This document shows positions 52,392 to 62,562 of a stretch of 64,000 nucleotides of DNA, piece by piece; positions within the stretch are counted from its first letter, which is position 1, and the number at the start of each line of letters is the position of its first letter. This DNA is from Stentor coeruleus (taxonomy: Eukaryota > Ciliophora > Heterotrichea > Heterotrichida > Stentoridae), in assembly GCA_001970955.1 (NCBI GenBank), contig MPUH01000003.1, positions 1 through 64,000 on the forward strand, in the 5' to 3' direction. The notes below the pieces were generated by a model. The model made no database searches and was not told where the DNA came from. It saw nothing but the letters and a program-made list of their open reading frames with translations. The position numbers and the translations under genes are program-made.

Positions 52392-53999
52392 TTAGTTAAA
52401 AGAAAACCTCTGTGGTTGTGGGGGTTCATTTTCATCAGTAACTTCAATCAGCCCATAATGTTCATCCATAATCTCAATAACTTTCTTATAAATTTTCGTA
52501 TTAGGGTGTTCCTGAAGTTCTTCCATCTTACTCAACCCACCAATTTCATCAAACTTCAAAGCTACTTCATTATTCTTAACCTCCTGATCGCTACTAAACG
52601 CAGCATTTCCAGCTCGTAACAAATTATTAATAGCCTCAAGAACTACAAGTAAAATCTTAGAATCTTTCATATCAAGAATATCACATAATAAAGGAAAAGC
52701 TCCAAGTTCTATAACTTTAAGTACAAGACTAGGGGATTTCGCATGTGTAGCATTAGAAATAGTCCACAAAGCTTCTTTTTTAATCTCAAAATCAGGATCT
52801 TTTAAGCACTCAACAGCAGAAATCACACAAGGATGTGATAAAACTAAATTAATTTGTTCATCTGATCCTGCTGTAATATTACTAAGTGTCCATAAAGCTT
52901 CTCTTTTTATAGATACTTTTTTTGATATAAGAAAAGTGGCAATACGATCAACAAACCCAAGATTAAGAACTTTTTGAGTCTGATCTTCATTACCTGTAAC
53001 TATATTCCCAAGTGTTCTAAGACAAGGGATAGTAACTTTTTCTGAATCTTTACCTAGAATTTGTATAAGAGTTTCAAGAATCCCAAGGTCGATTATATCT
53101 TGTATTCTTTGATTATCCCCATCAGAAATATAGGAAAGAGCCCAGCAACAGTCAGCTAAAGAATCTTCATCGTTAATTCTGAGGATTGTTGGGACTATTG
53201 ATAGGATTTGTTGAGTTATTTCTCTTTCAGGTAATGGTTTACCACGACAAAGATTGCTTAAGGCCCAGATTATATTTTTCCATTTGTCTATTGAGACTTT
53301 TTTTATTAATTCAGTTAACTGTGGGACAAGTTCTGTTAGTTTATCACGGGTATCTACAGAATCACCTGCTAGGTTACCTATACACCAGACACAGAGTTCT
53401 AGAAGTTCAGGATTATTACTAGTCAAAACAGCTTTTAGTTGCTCAATAACATCTTGGTCCATGAGCATTTTTACGATATGTGATGGACCTGTCGCAAGAT
53501 TGAGCACACACCACATGCTTTCAGTTTGCAAAGGCAAGTATTGACAGCTTAACAGAGAAATAAGCTTACTGCTTATCCCAGAGTTCATGATAAATTGCAA
53601 TGGAGGGGTTCCATCACATGATAAAATTTTTCTTAAAGTTTGAATTGGATGTAAAAGGGCCATAATTTCTTCTAAAGCTTCAATATGCTCAATAAGTATC
53701 TGAAGCCTTTCTGCATTCTGTAACTCTATTTTAACCAATTCAGGGCATTGTTCAGCCAGTTCTTTCGATATCAAACTTAGGTCAAATTCAAAAAATTCAT
53801 AACATTTAACTAAAGGTTCTTCAACTTTTTTCCCTCCTTCTTGTTGCAAAGCTCTTTTTCTTGATACTTGTTGATTTCGTTTCTGTTTCCTCAATTCAAT
53901 CAACCCTTCTTCTCTTTTCCTCCTGAGCTTTTCAGCGTCAAAAGTATTAAGGAACTTGCTGTTCCGCATTTCCATTTTTGATTCTCCGAGTATTTCCAT
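52392..53999 (-). CDS. Importin alpha, conserved paralogue
   Basis: The product is 535 aa in one exon. The N-terminal IBB domain is basic ('RRKREEGLIELRKQKRNQQV', then SRKRALQ) and is followed by ten ARM repeats with the classic NLS-groove Trp/Asn pairs: 'SMWCVLNLATGP', 'CVWCIGNLAGDS', 'IIWALSNLCRG', 'CCWALSYISDGD', 'ALWTLSNITAGS', 'ALWTISNATHAKS'. It carries classical NLS cargo with importin beta. All groove residues are kept, unlike in the paralogue at 5.9-7.5 kb. The ATG used (53997-53999) lies inside a stretch duplicated by the assembly join at 54064, but the coding part is unaffected. An internal ATG follows at residue 9. Confidence 0.97.
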   Translation of the reverse strand: MEILGESKMEMRNSKFLNTFDAEKLRRKREEGLIELRKQKRNQQVSRKRALQQEGGKKVEEPLVKCYEFFEFDLSLISKELAEQCPELVKIELQNAERLQILIEHIEALEEIMALLHPIQTLRKILSCDGTPPLQFIMNSGISSKLISLLSCQYLPLQTESMWCVLNLATGPSHIVKMLMDQDVIEQLKAVLTSNNPELLELCVWCIGNLAGDSVDTRDKLTELVPQLTELIKKVSIDKWKNIIWALSNLCRGKPLPEREITQQILSIVPTILRINDEDSLADCCWALSYISDGDNQRIQDIIDLGILETLIQILGKDSEKVTIPCLRTLGNIVTGNEDQTQKVLNLGFVDRIATFLISKKVSIKREALWTLSNITAGSDEQINLVLSHPCVISAVECLKDPDFEIKKEALWTISNATHAKSPSLVLKVIELGAFPLLCDILDMKDSKILLVVLEAINNLLRAGNAAFSSDQEVKNNEVALKFDEIGGLSKMEELQEHPNTKIYKKVIEIMDEHYGLIEVTDENEPPQPQRFSFN

Positions 54000-54132
54000 T
54001 TATATTTTAAAATTTGAACGTTTATATATATCGATATTATGAAATATGAGTAGAAGTTAATTTNCCATTTATATTTTAAAATTTGAACGTTTATATATAT
54101 CGATATTATGAAATATGAGTAGAAGTTAATTT
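53996..54132. other. Assembly join: N at 54064 with duplicated flanks
   Basis: Bases 53996-54063 recur at 54065-54132. This is the upstream region of the importin alpha gene, so its promoter spacer is really 69 bp shorter. Confidence 0.92.
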
Positions 54133-54322
54133 ATAATGTTTTAAAAGATATAAGAAAGGTGAACTTGATTCCTGGAGATTAATAGAAAATATTAGCGTAT
54201 ATAATAAATAATAAAATTTAGCTTTTTAAGGTAAAATATAATGGTGATTGGATTTAATTTAGTATTTATAAAAGGAATTGTTTTATAAAAAAAATTATTT
54301 TCACAGACTGGTTAAGTTAGTG

Positions 54323-55291
54323 ATGAGATGTTCAGGAGATATAGAAAATGTTGGAAGACCTATAATAATGGCCAGAAACTTGATTGCTGGACCGACACCT
54401 AATCAAGAAATACACATAGTTGACAAGAAAATTTTTGAAAAAAAACTAAGAAAACTATATCAAGATGGTTCAGAAAACTTAGAGATTATCACTGACTTTG
54501 ATTGGACATTTACTAGATACAAAAATAACGGTGCAAGGGTTTGCAGCACTTATCAGCTTCTTCAAAATAGTGTCCTCACATCTAAAAAATCAGCATACAT
54601 AAACACATTATACGAATTTTATCATCCTATAGAAATCGATCAAACAATCCCTGCTGAGATTAAAGAAAAGCATATGCAAGACTGGTGGGAAAAATGTAAT
54701 CACACACTTCTTGAAGAAGGTTTCAATAATTCTGACACAATAAATTTCATCAACAATTCATCTTTATATTTTCGGTTTGGGCTTCCTGAATTCTTAATCA
54801 TATTAAAAAACCAAAATATTCCTATAACAATACTATCAGGTGGTATAGGGAATTTAATAGAAACATCACTTAAACAGATACATCCAGAAAATGGAATAAA
54901 AATAGTGTCGAATTTTATTGAATTTGATAAACTAGGGAAATCTTCTCAGTTTATTCAACCAGAAGTCAGAGCGGATAAAAGCAAATTACTTACTGGGAAA
55001 AAATTTAGGAAAAATATTCTTTTATTAGGAGATTTAGTTTCAGTATTTGATAATTAGGATGTGAAAATGGTCCAAGAGATTGAATATGAGTGCTGTTTAA
55101 AAATAGGATTTTTGAATAATGTGAAGGTTTATGATATCAATGAATTTAAGGAAGTTTATGATTTTATTATTGTTCATGATGGAGATTTCACAATGGTTAA
55201 TAATATTTTGAATTTTATTTTTAGGGTTGAAGGTGTTGAAATTATTGAAGAATTGAGAGAATCATGTAATAAAATTACTTATTTGAATTAG
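54323..55291 (+). CDS. Cytosolic 5'-nucleotidase III (pyrimidine 5'-nucleotidase, UMPH-1 family; two exons)
   Basis: Exons 54323-55042 and 55058-55291 are joined over a 15-nt intron at 55043-55057 (GTATTTGATAATTAG), giving 317 aa. Motif I of the HAD fold is 'IITDFDWTFTRY' (nucleophile Asp; the usual DxT third position is preserved as D-W-T). 'WWEKCNHTLLEEGF', 'FRFGLPEFLIILKNQNIPIT', 'ILSGGIGNLIE', and after splicing 'ILLLGDLVSDVKMVQEIEYE' with 'CLKIGFLN' follow the UMPH-1 pattern. It dephosphorylates UMP/CMP or related monophosphates. Without splicing the protein would end just after the metal-binding loop. An open frame continues upstream with no ATG; another small exon is possible. Confidence 0.9.
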
Positions 55292-55364
55292 ATAAATAGG
55301 TTTATTCATCTTACATTTATCCAAATCTTTAATTTAAATATCATTTAATATAATACTTACACGT

Positions 55365-56114
55365 ATGCTTCTGCTAGTATTTCTCGGGCTTTCATATGCC
55401 TGCCCTTTAAACTCTGAGGACGACTTACTAAAGCAAATCAATCAAAAAACTTTTGAAATCAGTTCATTGTAAGATATAAGTAGGTGTATTCAATCGGCCA
55501 TTGATAAATCATGGTATGATGCAGCACTTCTAATGGTAACTCTAGCATTTGATCAAGAAATACCACTAGACCCTTCTTTAAAGATCTCAGCTCAAGCAAA
55601 TAAAAGAAAACTTGAAAAACTTATAACATCACTTGATAATACTTCTACTATACAAGTTGTCAGCCCTGCTTATCAATGGGCACAATCTCCAGATATAGTG
55701 TATTTAGATATAAAATTTTCTCATAGACTTGATTCACCAGGGTGTCTTGAGATTATTAGCCCAGAAGTTTCAATATCTGAAACAAGATTAACATTTTCAG
55801 GACATTGTGCTAGAAGTACTCAGCGTATAAAACTTGACCTTGATCTTGAATTTTTCACAGAAATTAATGCAGAAGAAAGCACTTATTCATTCACATCTGT
55901 TGGTAGGCTAAATGTTAATATTAAGAAAAGAGAAGCAATTTCTTGGCCTAAACCAATGAAAGGTAAAAAACCTAATAATGTGCACACCTGGTGGGAAATG
56001 AAAGAAAAGTTTCAGAAAGCTATGAATAAATTAACTGGAGAAGATGATGATACAAATGAACCAGCTAAGAAATCCCCAGAAGGACTTATGAACTCAGAAA
56101 AACAAGATCTTTAG
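55365..56114 (+). CDS. Unknown secreted protein (two exons)
   Basis: Exons 55365-55468 and 55484-56114 are joined over a 15-nt intron at 55469-55483 (GTAAGATATAAGTAG), giving 244 aa. The N-terminus is a signal peptide ('MLLLVFLGLSYAC'). A helical N-terminal part leads to a beta-rich domain ('DIVYLDIKFSHRLDSPGC', 'ETRLTFSGHCARSTQRIKLD', 'STYSFTSVGRLNVNIKKRE') with the look of a CS/p23-like or HSP20-like sandwich ('WPKPMKGKKPNNVHTWWEMK' after it). The tail is acidic and Lys-rich. The 'ISWPKP...WW' ending recalls secretory-pathway CS-domain proteins, but the match is weak. The retained intron reads TAA. Confidence 0.8.
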
Positions 56115-56281
56115 ATAGATATTTTTAACAAAAAAAAAAATCTTTCCAAAACATTAAGTGAATTCAAATAAAATATTATTTTTTGATATATAATGAATAT
56201 ATTCTCCTTCACTTGCTTATTAATAATTAAAAACATAATCGAGTATATCTATTAAGATTATCATGTGTTTATTAAAAAATA

Positions 56282-57240
56282 ATGGATCCAAGGCAAGATG
56301 ATACACAACTTAAAGTTAGATTTTTATCTCTTAACTTGTTCTTGAGACCACCTCCGATTTGCACAAATGAATCAGATTACAAAGATGCTAGAACACAATA
56401 TTTTAGTTCTGTGTTCTTATGCAGATACGACATTATCTGCTTGCAAGAAGTATTTGGTGCACTTTCAAATCGAAGGAAAAGAATAATAGAAAAAGCTTAC
56501 CAGCAAAAATTTAAGTACATTGCTGAGAGTCCAGATCCTCCTCTTCTTTCAGGGTGTGTCTTAGACTGTGGTTTATTGCTTTTAAGTAAATACCCAATCT
56601 TAGAACAAGAATTCGTCCCATTTACTGAATCCTTACACCCAGACCGTTCAACTTTCAAAGGTGTCCTTTACGCTAAAATCCAAATAAAAAATTCTATAAT
56701 AAACGTTTTTACAACCCATTTGCAATCAAAACATCCTACATCTAGTAGTGGAAAATATTTAGACTATCGACTTATTAGAAGAACACAACTTAATGAAATA
56801 AGCAATTTAATCAAACAAAAAGTTAGAGAAACAGAATTCGTTATTATAGCTGGAGATCTTAATGTTGATGGTAGAGAAGAACTTAAACCTCCTCCATTTC
56901 CTGTAAATTTTTATATAGGATATTATCTTAGATGACTATAGATCTATGGTTGAAATTCTATCAAAATCCATACAATTAACTGATATACTAAGGACAAAAT
57001 ATGGAGAAACTCCAGCAACTTTTGGACGTATTGGGGATGATGGAAATGGTATTGAAAGAATTTTAACTAAAGATGATCAGACTAAATGGGATGAAGGCTT
57101 AGATCATATTTTTGCTGGAGGCAATGCAGGGATTGATGTTGATTGGAATCAAGTACGTGTTGAACCTTTTTATACACCTGGGNTTTACACAAATCAGTGA
57201 TCATGCAGGAATTCAAGCAGCATTTATAATCCCTAGTTAA
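56282..57240 (+). CDS. EEP-family phosphodiesterase, neutral sphingomyelinase-like (two exons)
   Basis: Exons 56282-56902 and 56919-57240 are joined over a 16-nt intron at 56903-56918; the N at 57183 is a spurious base, and without it the frame continues to TAA, giving 313 aa. Endonuclease/exonuclease/phosphatase signatures are present in order: 'FLSLNLFLRP' (Asn), 'DIICLQEVFG' (metal Glu), 'CGLLLLSKYPI', 'INVFTTHLQSKH' (His), 'FVIIAGDLNVDG' (Asp/Asn), 'LDHIFAGG' and 'QISDHAGIQA' (general base His). The set best fits Mg-dependent neutral sphingomyelinase or related lipid phosphodiesterases. No membrane helix is present, so it is a soluble form. Confidence 0.88.
57183..57183. other. Assembly join: single N without duplication
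   Basis: No repeated flanks are seen here. Deleting this one base alone restores the EEP phosphodiesterase frame (PG then FTQISDHAG), so the two contigs abut exactly. Confidence 0.88.
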
Positions 57241-57565
57241 TAAGTTAATTTTGTAATAATTAACTTTTTATTTAGTTTTATGCTGGAGTTAAGATTTGTG
57301 AAATCGATAAATACTTTTTGTGGGATATAAAACATTTAGGAAGGATAAAAGCTTATGTTAATGGCATAGTTTAGCTACTTAACAGCTTATCTTTATTTAT
57401 TTGGTAATATTTAAATAGAATATTTACTTATTAGATCATATTAGAAATTATATTCTAATTTCACCCCAAACTAGTCTTTATGTCAAAATCAGCCTAATCA
57501 AATTCTAAAATTACCAACTAATCTTTAATCCTTTTAAAAATAATTTTTATATAATATCAAGACAA
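57241..57565. other. Spacer with skew switch
   Basis: No gene seen. G-containing and C-poor after the EEP gene, switching near 57,455 to C-containing and G-poor before the next plus-strand start. Confidence 0.6.
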
Positions 57566-59578
57566 ATGATTACAAATCTGACTTATATAGACAACCCTAA
57601 CTACCAGCACAAAATTATTAGAAACATGAAGTTTTATTACACTTACAACTCTTGTTTTTATATAATCTACGCACATTATATGGAATATGATTATCTAGAA
57701 ATACATATGCCAAGTACGAAAATTTTTAAGGGAAATTCAGAAATAATTATCAGATACACAGCTTTTGGGAATATAAATATTGAATTATTTTTATATAAAC
57801 TTGAAGGATTAAGGTCAAGTTTAAGAAACAATACTTTACCAATTGACTTATCTGATAAAAAGTCTTATTCAATAACATTAAAAGGAATATTAGAAAAGCA
57901 AATAAAAAATTGTTATAAAATCATAGTCCCAGTATTTTATTGTTGGAATAACATTTTAAAAGAAGACCCAAAAAACAATCAAATTAAAGAGTTTAATAAC
58001 TATACTAATATTTTACCTTCTTATACTATTGGCTATTGTGAAGATGTAGAATCATTTCAAGAAATATTAGATATACTTCGGAAAATAAGATTTAAAGGTT
58101 TTTATAAAAATTCTATTATATTTTTGAGAGATAGGATTTTAGAAAAAGCTGAGATATATTTACCAGAAATTAATGGGGAAATTATATGGATGCAATGTAA
58201 AGATTTTCCATTTAAAATATTTTCAGTAACAATAAAAGAAAGGTATTTTGAAATAAAATGTTCTTATGTGATGATGAATGTAGATACTAAAGATTTATGT
58301 TCTTTGAATTCACTTAATGGGATATCTTATTATTTTGAAAATGAGAAAATAATATTTTATTATGCATATACGTATGAAGTTGAAAATTTGATTTATTTTG
58401 ATATTGTAAATATTATTGAAGAGTATTTAAAAGGCTGTAAAAATATATTGTTTGAATTGTTGTTAAATATTAGATATAGTAATAGGAAAAAAAGAAGGGA
58501 AGAAATTGAAATTTTGAAAGTTATTTGGAATGCACAGAGTTTATTTTTTAATAAAGTTTTTGGTTTAACAGAAAGGGAAGATGTAGAGTTTGATGAAAAG
58601 GTGTTAGAAAAATGGTTTTTTCAGCAAAGAAATGAAGGGTTGCTGTTTACTGAAGCGTTAATGCAATATGGTAATAAACCCCTTGAGTTAGCTATGGAGT
58701 TAATTAATCGACTAGCAAAATTATCTGTACAATTTAAATACTTCACCTTTGCAGAAAGTGCGTTTTTTTATCATAATGCTGATATTTATTATAACACAAA
58801 AATTCCTTTGTGTGAAGTTTTCTGTCTTGATAGCAAAAGCAAGCAACCTATTTCTACGTATTTAAAAAAAATAGACAAAAATTTGAATGCATACATTTGC
58901 GGTACACATAATTACAAAATACACCTCTCACAAACTATTATTAAATCAGATTCTCTTCAAACTGATATACAAAAATTTGAAGAACCATTAAACATCCTTC
59001 AACAGCGTCTTATGATTTACTCTTGCAACAAATACAATTTTATAATAATGTACGAAAGCATTATTAAAAGTAACAAATATTACTTAACTACTTGTGAAAT
59101 AATCACAATAACTTTTGATCAAGCAGCACAAAATTTTACCCCAAAAAGTGCTTTATTTTATTTTAAAATGCTTCTTGGTTTTATTATAATTCTCTCATCT
59201 AAACTTGTAACTTTACTTGCATTACATCCTAAAAGTATTTGTTTTACAAACAAAAATGATATGAAAATTCTTATCCATAGTCCTTTTGAAATAGATTTTA
59301 TATGGAAAGCACAAGAAGTAAGAAAAGGTAGAAGTTCTCAAACTTCATTAATATTTTCATATGGTAGGCTTTTGTATTCTTATATTTTTGAAGATAAATT
59401 TTGTCAGATAAAAATGCAAGAACCAGTTGTGAGTGATGGTTTTGTGAAGAAAAATCCAGAAATTTTTAGGATTTTAGAAGGAACATGCTTAGAAAAGAGG
59501 AGTTATAAAAGACTTAAGCCTGAAGTTGTGATGAAGATACTTGAAAAAGTTGATGTTATTAATACATTTAATGGTTGA
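57566..59578 (+). CDS. Large orphan protein with possible degenerate kinase-like C-terminal half
   Basis: The product is 670 aa in one exon, unusually rich in Ile, Tyr, Phe and Lys. Residues 1-290 look like beta-rich domains ('FYYTYNSCFYIIYAHYMEYD', 'SYYFENEKIIFYYAYTYEVE'). In the second half 'LLALHPKSICFTNKNDMKIL' sits where a kinase catalytic loop would (H-x6-N replaced), 'IHSPFEIDF' where DFG would, 'SLIFSYGRLLYSYIF' resembles helix F, and 'RLKPEVVMKILEKV' resembles the last kinase helix. All catalytic residues are missing, so this could be a pseudokinase remnant fold or coincidence. No family is otherwise recognised. It ends with TGA. Confidence 0.75.
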   Translation: MITNLTYIDNPNYQHKIIRNMKFYYTYNSCFYIIYAHYMEYDYLEIHMPSTKIFKGNSEIIIRYTAFGNINIELFLYKLEGLRSSLRNNTLPIDLSDKKSYSITLKGILEKQIKNCYKIIVPVFYCWNNILKEDPKNNQIKEFNNYTNILPSYTIGYCEDVESFQEILDILRKIRFKGFYKNSIIFLRDRILEKAEIYLPEINGEIIWMQCKDFPFKIFSVTIKERYFEIKCSYVMMNVDTKDLCSLNSLNGISYYFENEKIIFYYAYTYEVENLIYFDIVNIIEEYLKGCKNILFELLLNIRYSNRKKRREEIEILKVIWNAQSLFFNKVFGLTEREDVEFDEKVLEKWFFQQRNEGLLFTEALMQYGNKPLELAMELINRLAKLSVQFKYFTFAESAFFYHNADIYYNTKIPLCEVFCLDSKSKQPISTYLKKIDKNLNAYICGTHNYKIHLSQTIIKSDSLQTDIQKFEEPLNILQQRLMIYSCNKYNFIIMYESIIKSNKYYLTTCEIITITFDQAAQNFTPKSALFYFKMLLGFIIILSSKLVTLLALHPKSICFTNKNDMKILIHSPFEIDFIWKAQEVRKGRSSQTSLIFSYGRLLYSYIFEDKFCQIKMQEPVVSDGFVKKNPEIFRILEGTCLEKRSYKRLKPEVVMKILEKVDVINTFNG

Positions 59579-59603
59579 GATTATTTAAAAATTGATTTAC
59601 TGA

Positions 59604-60398
59604 TTATATGATATCTTGAAATCCAATCTTATCTTTATTCATTCTTCCAGGAGTCATAGCATTTCTTAAGCTACTTCCATTACTTTTATGAGAAGTCGGG
59701 GTAATAGTAGGAAATCTCACTTGTTTCTGTACAACAATCGTTCTGTTTGGAGAAAATTCTCTTTGAGTATAAGCGCTTTTATACTTAGCAAAACGGTTTT
59801 TAATCTTCACAATCGCATTTTCTATTCTAAAACAAAAAGGATGACCTTTCCCAAGTTCCCTTTCAGCAATTTCCAAAGCTGATAAGTATCCAGAATATCC
59901 ATCAGCCAAGCGACCAATATATTCTAATTCTATTGCAGAGTTGTAATGAGATGCAACTAAACTGCTCATAATACGAGAATTTTCAGGGTTTTCTATTCGA
60001 GCTTCTTCTAATAATTCTATAGCTTTTTTAGCATGTTCTAATGCTTCTTCATGCTTACCTATAGAAGATAATAAAGAACATATGTTTAAGTGTGATGAAG
60101 CGATATTACTGATATCATCACCGATTTCTTCATCAATTTTTATAGATTTTTGTATGTAATTTAAAGCTACTAAAGGCTTTTTGTGTTTTTTGTAATAAGA
60201 ACTTAAACTTTTGTATGTTATACTTATGAGTTTAAGCCTTTTCGGCATAGATTTTTTGTTATCGCTAAAAAGGATATTTTCAGCTTTTTTTAGTAAAACA
60301 AAGGCTTCTTTGTAGTTTTCAGTACGTAAGTAGTCGATTGCTACTTTGGTATAACGTAAGACAATAGCTTCAAGATCAGTTAATTCCTCTTCTGCCAT
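59604..60398 (-). CDS. TPR-repeat protein
   Basis: The product is 264 aa in one exon. About four tetratricopeptide helical pairs span residues 10-205: 'AIDYLRTENYKEAFVLLKKA', 'YKSLSSYYKKHKKPLVALNY', 'HLNICSLLSSIGKHEEALEH', 'YNSAIELEYIGRLADGYSGY', each with the small/large residue pattern of TPRs (A8, G/A, A20). The C-terminal 60 residues are basic and Thr/Ser/Pro-rich and probably disordered. It is a protein-interaction adaptor; similar two-part TPR proteins are common in ciliate cilia and kinesin-light-chain-like assemblies. It converges with the orphan gene over 25 bp. Confidence 0.88.
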   Translation of the reverse strand: MAEEELTDLEAIVLRYTKVAIDYLRTENYKEAFVLLKKAENILFSDNKKSMPKRLKLISITYKSLSSYYKKHKKPLVALNYIQKSIKIDEEIGDDISNIASSHLNICSLLSSIGKHEEALEHAKKAIELLEEARIENPENSRIMSSLVASHYNSAIELEYIGRLADGYSGYLSALEIAERELGKGHPFCFRIENAIVKIKNRFAKYKSAYTQREFSPNRTIVVQKQVRFPTITPTSHKSNGSSLRNAMTPGRMNKDKIGFQDII

Positions 60399-60814
60399 CT
60401 ATGCTTAGTAATATAATATATCTTTGCTCATTAAGGAAACTTTGTGTATGAAAAAACTATTAAACGTTGAATGTAAATTTTAAGTTTATATCATTTTTTA
60501 ACTCCAAGTGTTTTATTTATTATCTGTGCATTTATAACTTTAAAATTAATCATAACAGATTATTTAAATATCATACTAATTCATCATCAAATCATCCATA
60601 AAAGCAAATAATTTCTACTTGTTATAATTTTAAGCATATACCATCTATCTATTCTATATAAATTAATCAACTCTTATAAAAAAAAATATTTTAATCTTCA
60701 AAAATAAAACCTCTTCATCCTTTTCTTTCTCTAAGCAAATACCCTAACTTTATATACCTCATCAGAATATCTTCTATTTAAATATTACAATCATAATACC
60801 TTATATATTATTAA
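60399..60814. other. Divergent spacer
   Basis: No gene seen. G-containing for ~60 bp, then C-containing and nearly G-free to the plus-strand start at 60,815. Confidence 0.6.
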
Positions 60815-61234
60815 ATGGTGATGGAGCAGATCCTAAAGATGACTAGAGAAGCAACTGAAGTGACCGCAGAAAAGATCAAAGAACTAAAAGAATATCAAGA
60901 AGAACTTGTTATAAAAGCAAAAGCTTCTGCTTGGGAATACTATGGTGTAGTCACAGATTCTGCCTTAGACAGGTACCTCTATGGAAAAAAACAATTCAAC
61001 CAAGGGTTCGAATATTCATGTGAATCCCTTTATATAACCGCCCTCCTTCAACAGCGTAAAAAAATCATTCTCGAAAGATCATTGGGTGAAAGAATAAATT
61101 GGGTCTTTTTTAGCAATTTCCCAGTGTTTATCTTTTCCAAAGGTCTTAATAGAATAAGAAACCCAGCTATTTTCACCATAGTTGCTTCTCTTGCAGTTCT
61201 CCCAGAACTAATAAACCCATTTAACAGGATATAG
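60815..61234 (+). CDS. Unknown small protein with one C-terminal hydrophobic segment
   Basis: The product is 139 aa. Residues ~1-60 are helical and charged ('TREATEVTAEKIKELKEYQE'); a second charged stretch follows, and a hydrophobic segment lies at ~115-131 ('AIFTIVASLAVLPELINPF'). No family recognised. Two ATGs lie at the start (codons 1 and 3). A tail-anchored or peripheral membrane protein is possible. Confidence 0.65.
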   Translation: MVMEQILKMTREATEVTAEKIKELKEYQEELVIKAKASAWEYYGVVTDSALDRYLYGKKQFNQGFEYSCESLYITALLQQRKKIILERSLGERINWVFFSNFPVFIFSKGLNRIRNPAIFTIVASLAVLPELINPFNRI

Positions 61235-61392
61235 TTTAGTTTTATAATCCCATATATTCCTTGTTTTAAATTTATATACTTTTTTTTTTATCATTCTAAG
61301 TATATAATTATATCAAAAATAAAAGCATATGATCAAGAAAAATATATATAATTATATTAAAAATCTTATTGAATGACATTTATTTTACTATT

Positions 61393-61767
61393 CTAATTGT
61401 CCTCATGTGTTTCTGCAATGATTTGTATGTCAGAAGTAGCTAATGAAAGTTTAAGTTCATTTTCCGCATGTTGTCTTTTCTTTTTTTCATGAAGAAAAGT
61501 ACCTAATGGACTACTAGTATCATCTGGATGAATATGTTGTGGGACCATGACCATAGATGGTTTTTGCCATAGTCTTGCAATTTTTATAAGCTCATGTTGT
61601 CTTTCTTCTAAAGTTCTTATCGTCGATTCAATTTTTAACAATTCTTCGTTTTCGTCTTGTAGGAGTTTATTTAGATATGTATGCTCTTCAATTGTTATGA
61701 TATTTCGACGCATAAGTTCGGTTATTGCAAATGAGATTTCACTATGAGGATACTCGGCAGTGTCCAT
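61393..61767 (-). CDS. Unknown small coiled-coil protein
   Basis: The product is 124 aa in one exon. It contains a coiled coil at about residues 28-65 ('TYLNKLLQDENEELLKIEST', then IRTLEERQHELIKIARLW) and a Lys/His-rich helix near residue 95. The start 'MDTAEYPHSEISFAITELMR' looks like a short helical cap. No family recognised. Confidence 0.65.
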   Translation of the reverse strand: MDTAEYPHSEISFAITELMRRNIITIEEHTYLNKLLQDENEELLKIESTIRTLEERQHELIKIARLWQKPSMVMVPQHIHPDDTSSPLGTFLHEKKKRQHAENELKLSLATSDIQIIAETHEDN

Positions 61768-62562
61768 GAAATTTATATTAGGCTGATAAAATAAGTTGGA
61801 AAATGAACTTAAAATATGGGAAGGTGAGATGAAGTTTGAAATTTATTTTGCAGTTTTTGATTAGAAAATTTTAGGGTTAGGGGATTTTATTTTTAGGTTG
61901 AGATATAGCTTTTTAATTGGTTTATGGCTTTTAGTGGATTTTATGGTTTAAAGAGTGTTGGTGTAGAAATGCTTTTAGGTATGGCTTTTTCGAATTTTTT
62001 ATTGTGGGGATGAGCTGCTTTGATTTAAAGACAACTCAAACATTTATTACTACTTTCCATTTGATTTCACCTTTAATTAATACTACATAAGTAATTTTCC
62101 TCACAAAATATATCAACTTTTAAATCTTTCTCACCTAAATAAAAAAATCTCTATCAAACTTAAATCCACCCTAATAATCAGACAAATATCAAACACATAA
62201 AATTAATTAAAAAAAAACTTCCTCACAACATTCTTACAACTCTCTTTATTTCTACATAAAAACCCATAAGCCTCAAAAAACCACATAAATCTCAATAATT
62301 TCTTTTTTTTTGACCCTCACTTTACCTCATCATAATCCCAAAATCCAATATCTCAATAAAAAAATCCAAATCATCCAAGAATTCTCATAAACCCTCAAAT
62401 AAATCATAACATTCTCTATATTTTCCTCATCTTATCACTTTATAAAATTCCTTTTTATCCAATAAGCATTTCCAATATCTCTAAATCCAATCTAATCTTC
62501 TAATCGAAAAACTTCCAAGTTTTATCTCATATTTAGTATATTATGGATGGTAATAAAAAGAA
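61768..62562. other. Divergent spacer with the sharpest skew switch of the window
   Basis: No gene seen. From 61,768 to about 62,035 the plus strand is G-containing and almost C-free; from about 62,036 to 62,520 it is C-containing and almost G-free. The switch lies between the minus-strand coiled-coil gene and the plus-strand eL37 gene, presumably between their promoters. Confidence 0.75.
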
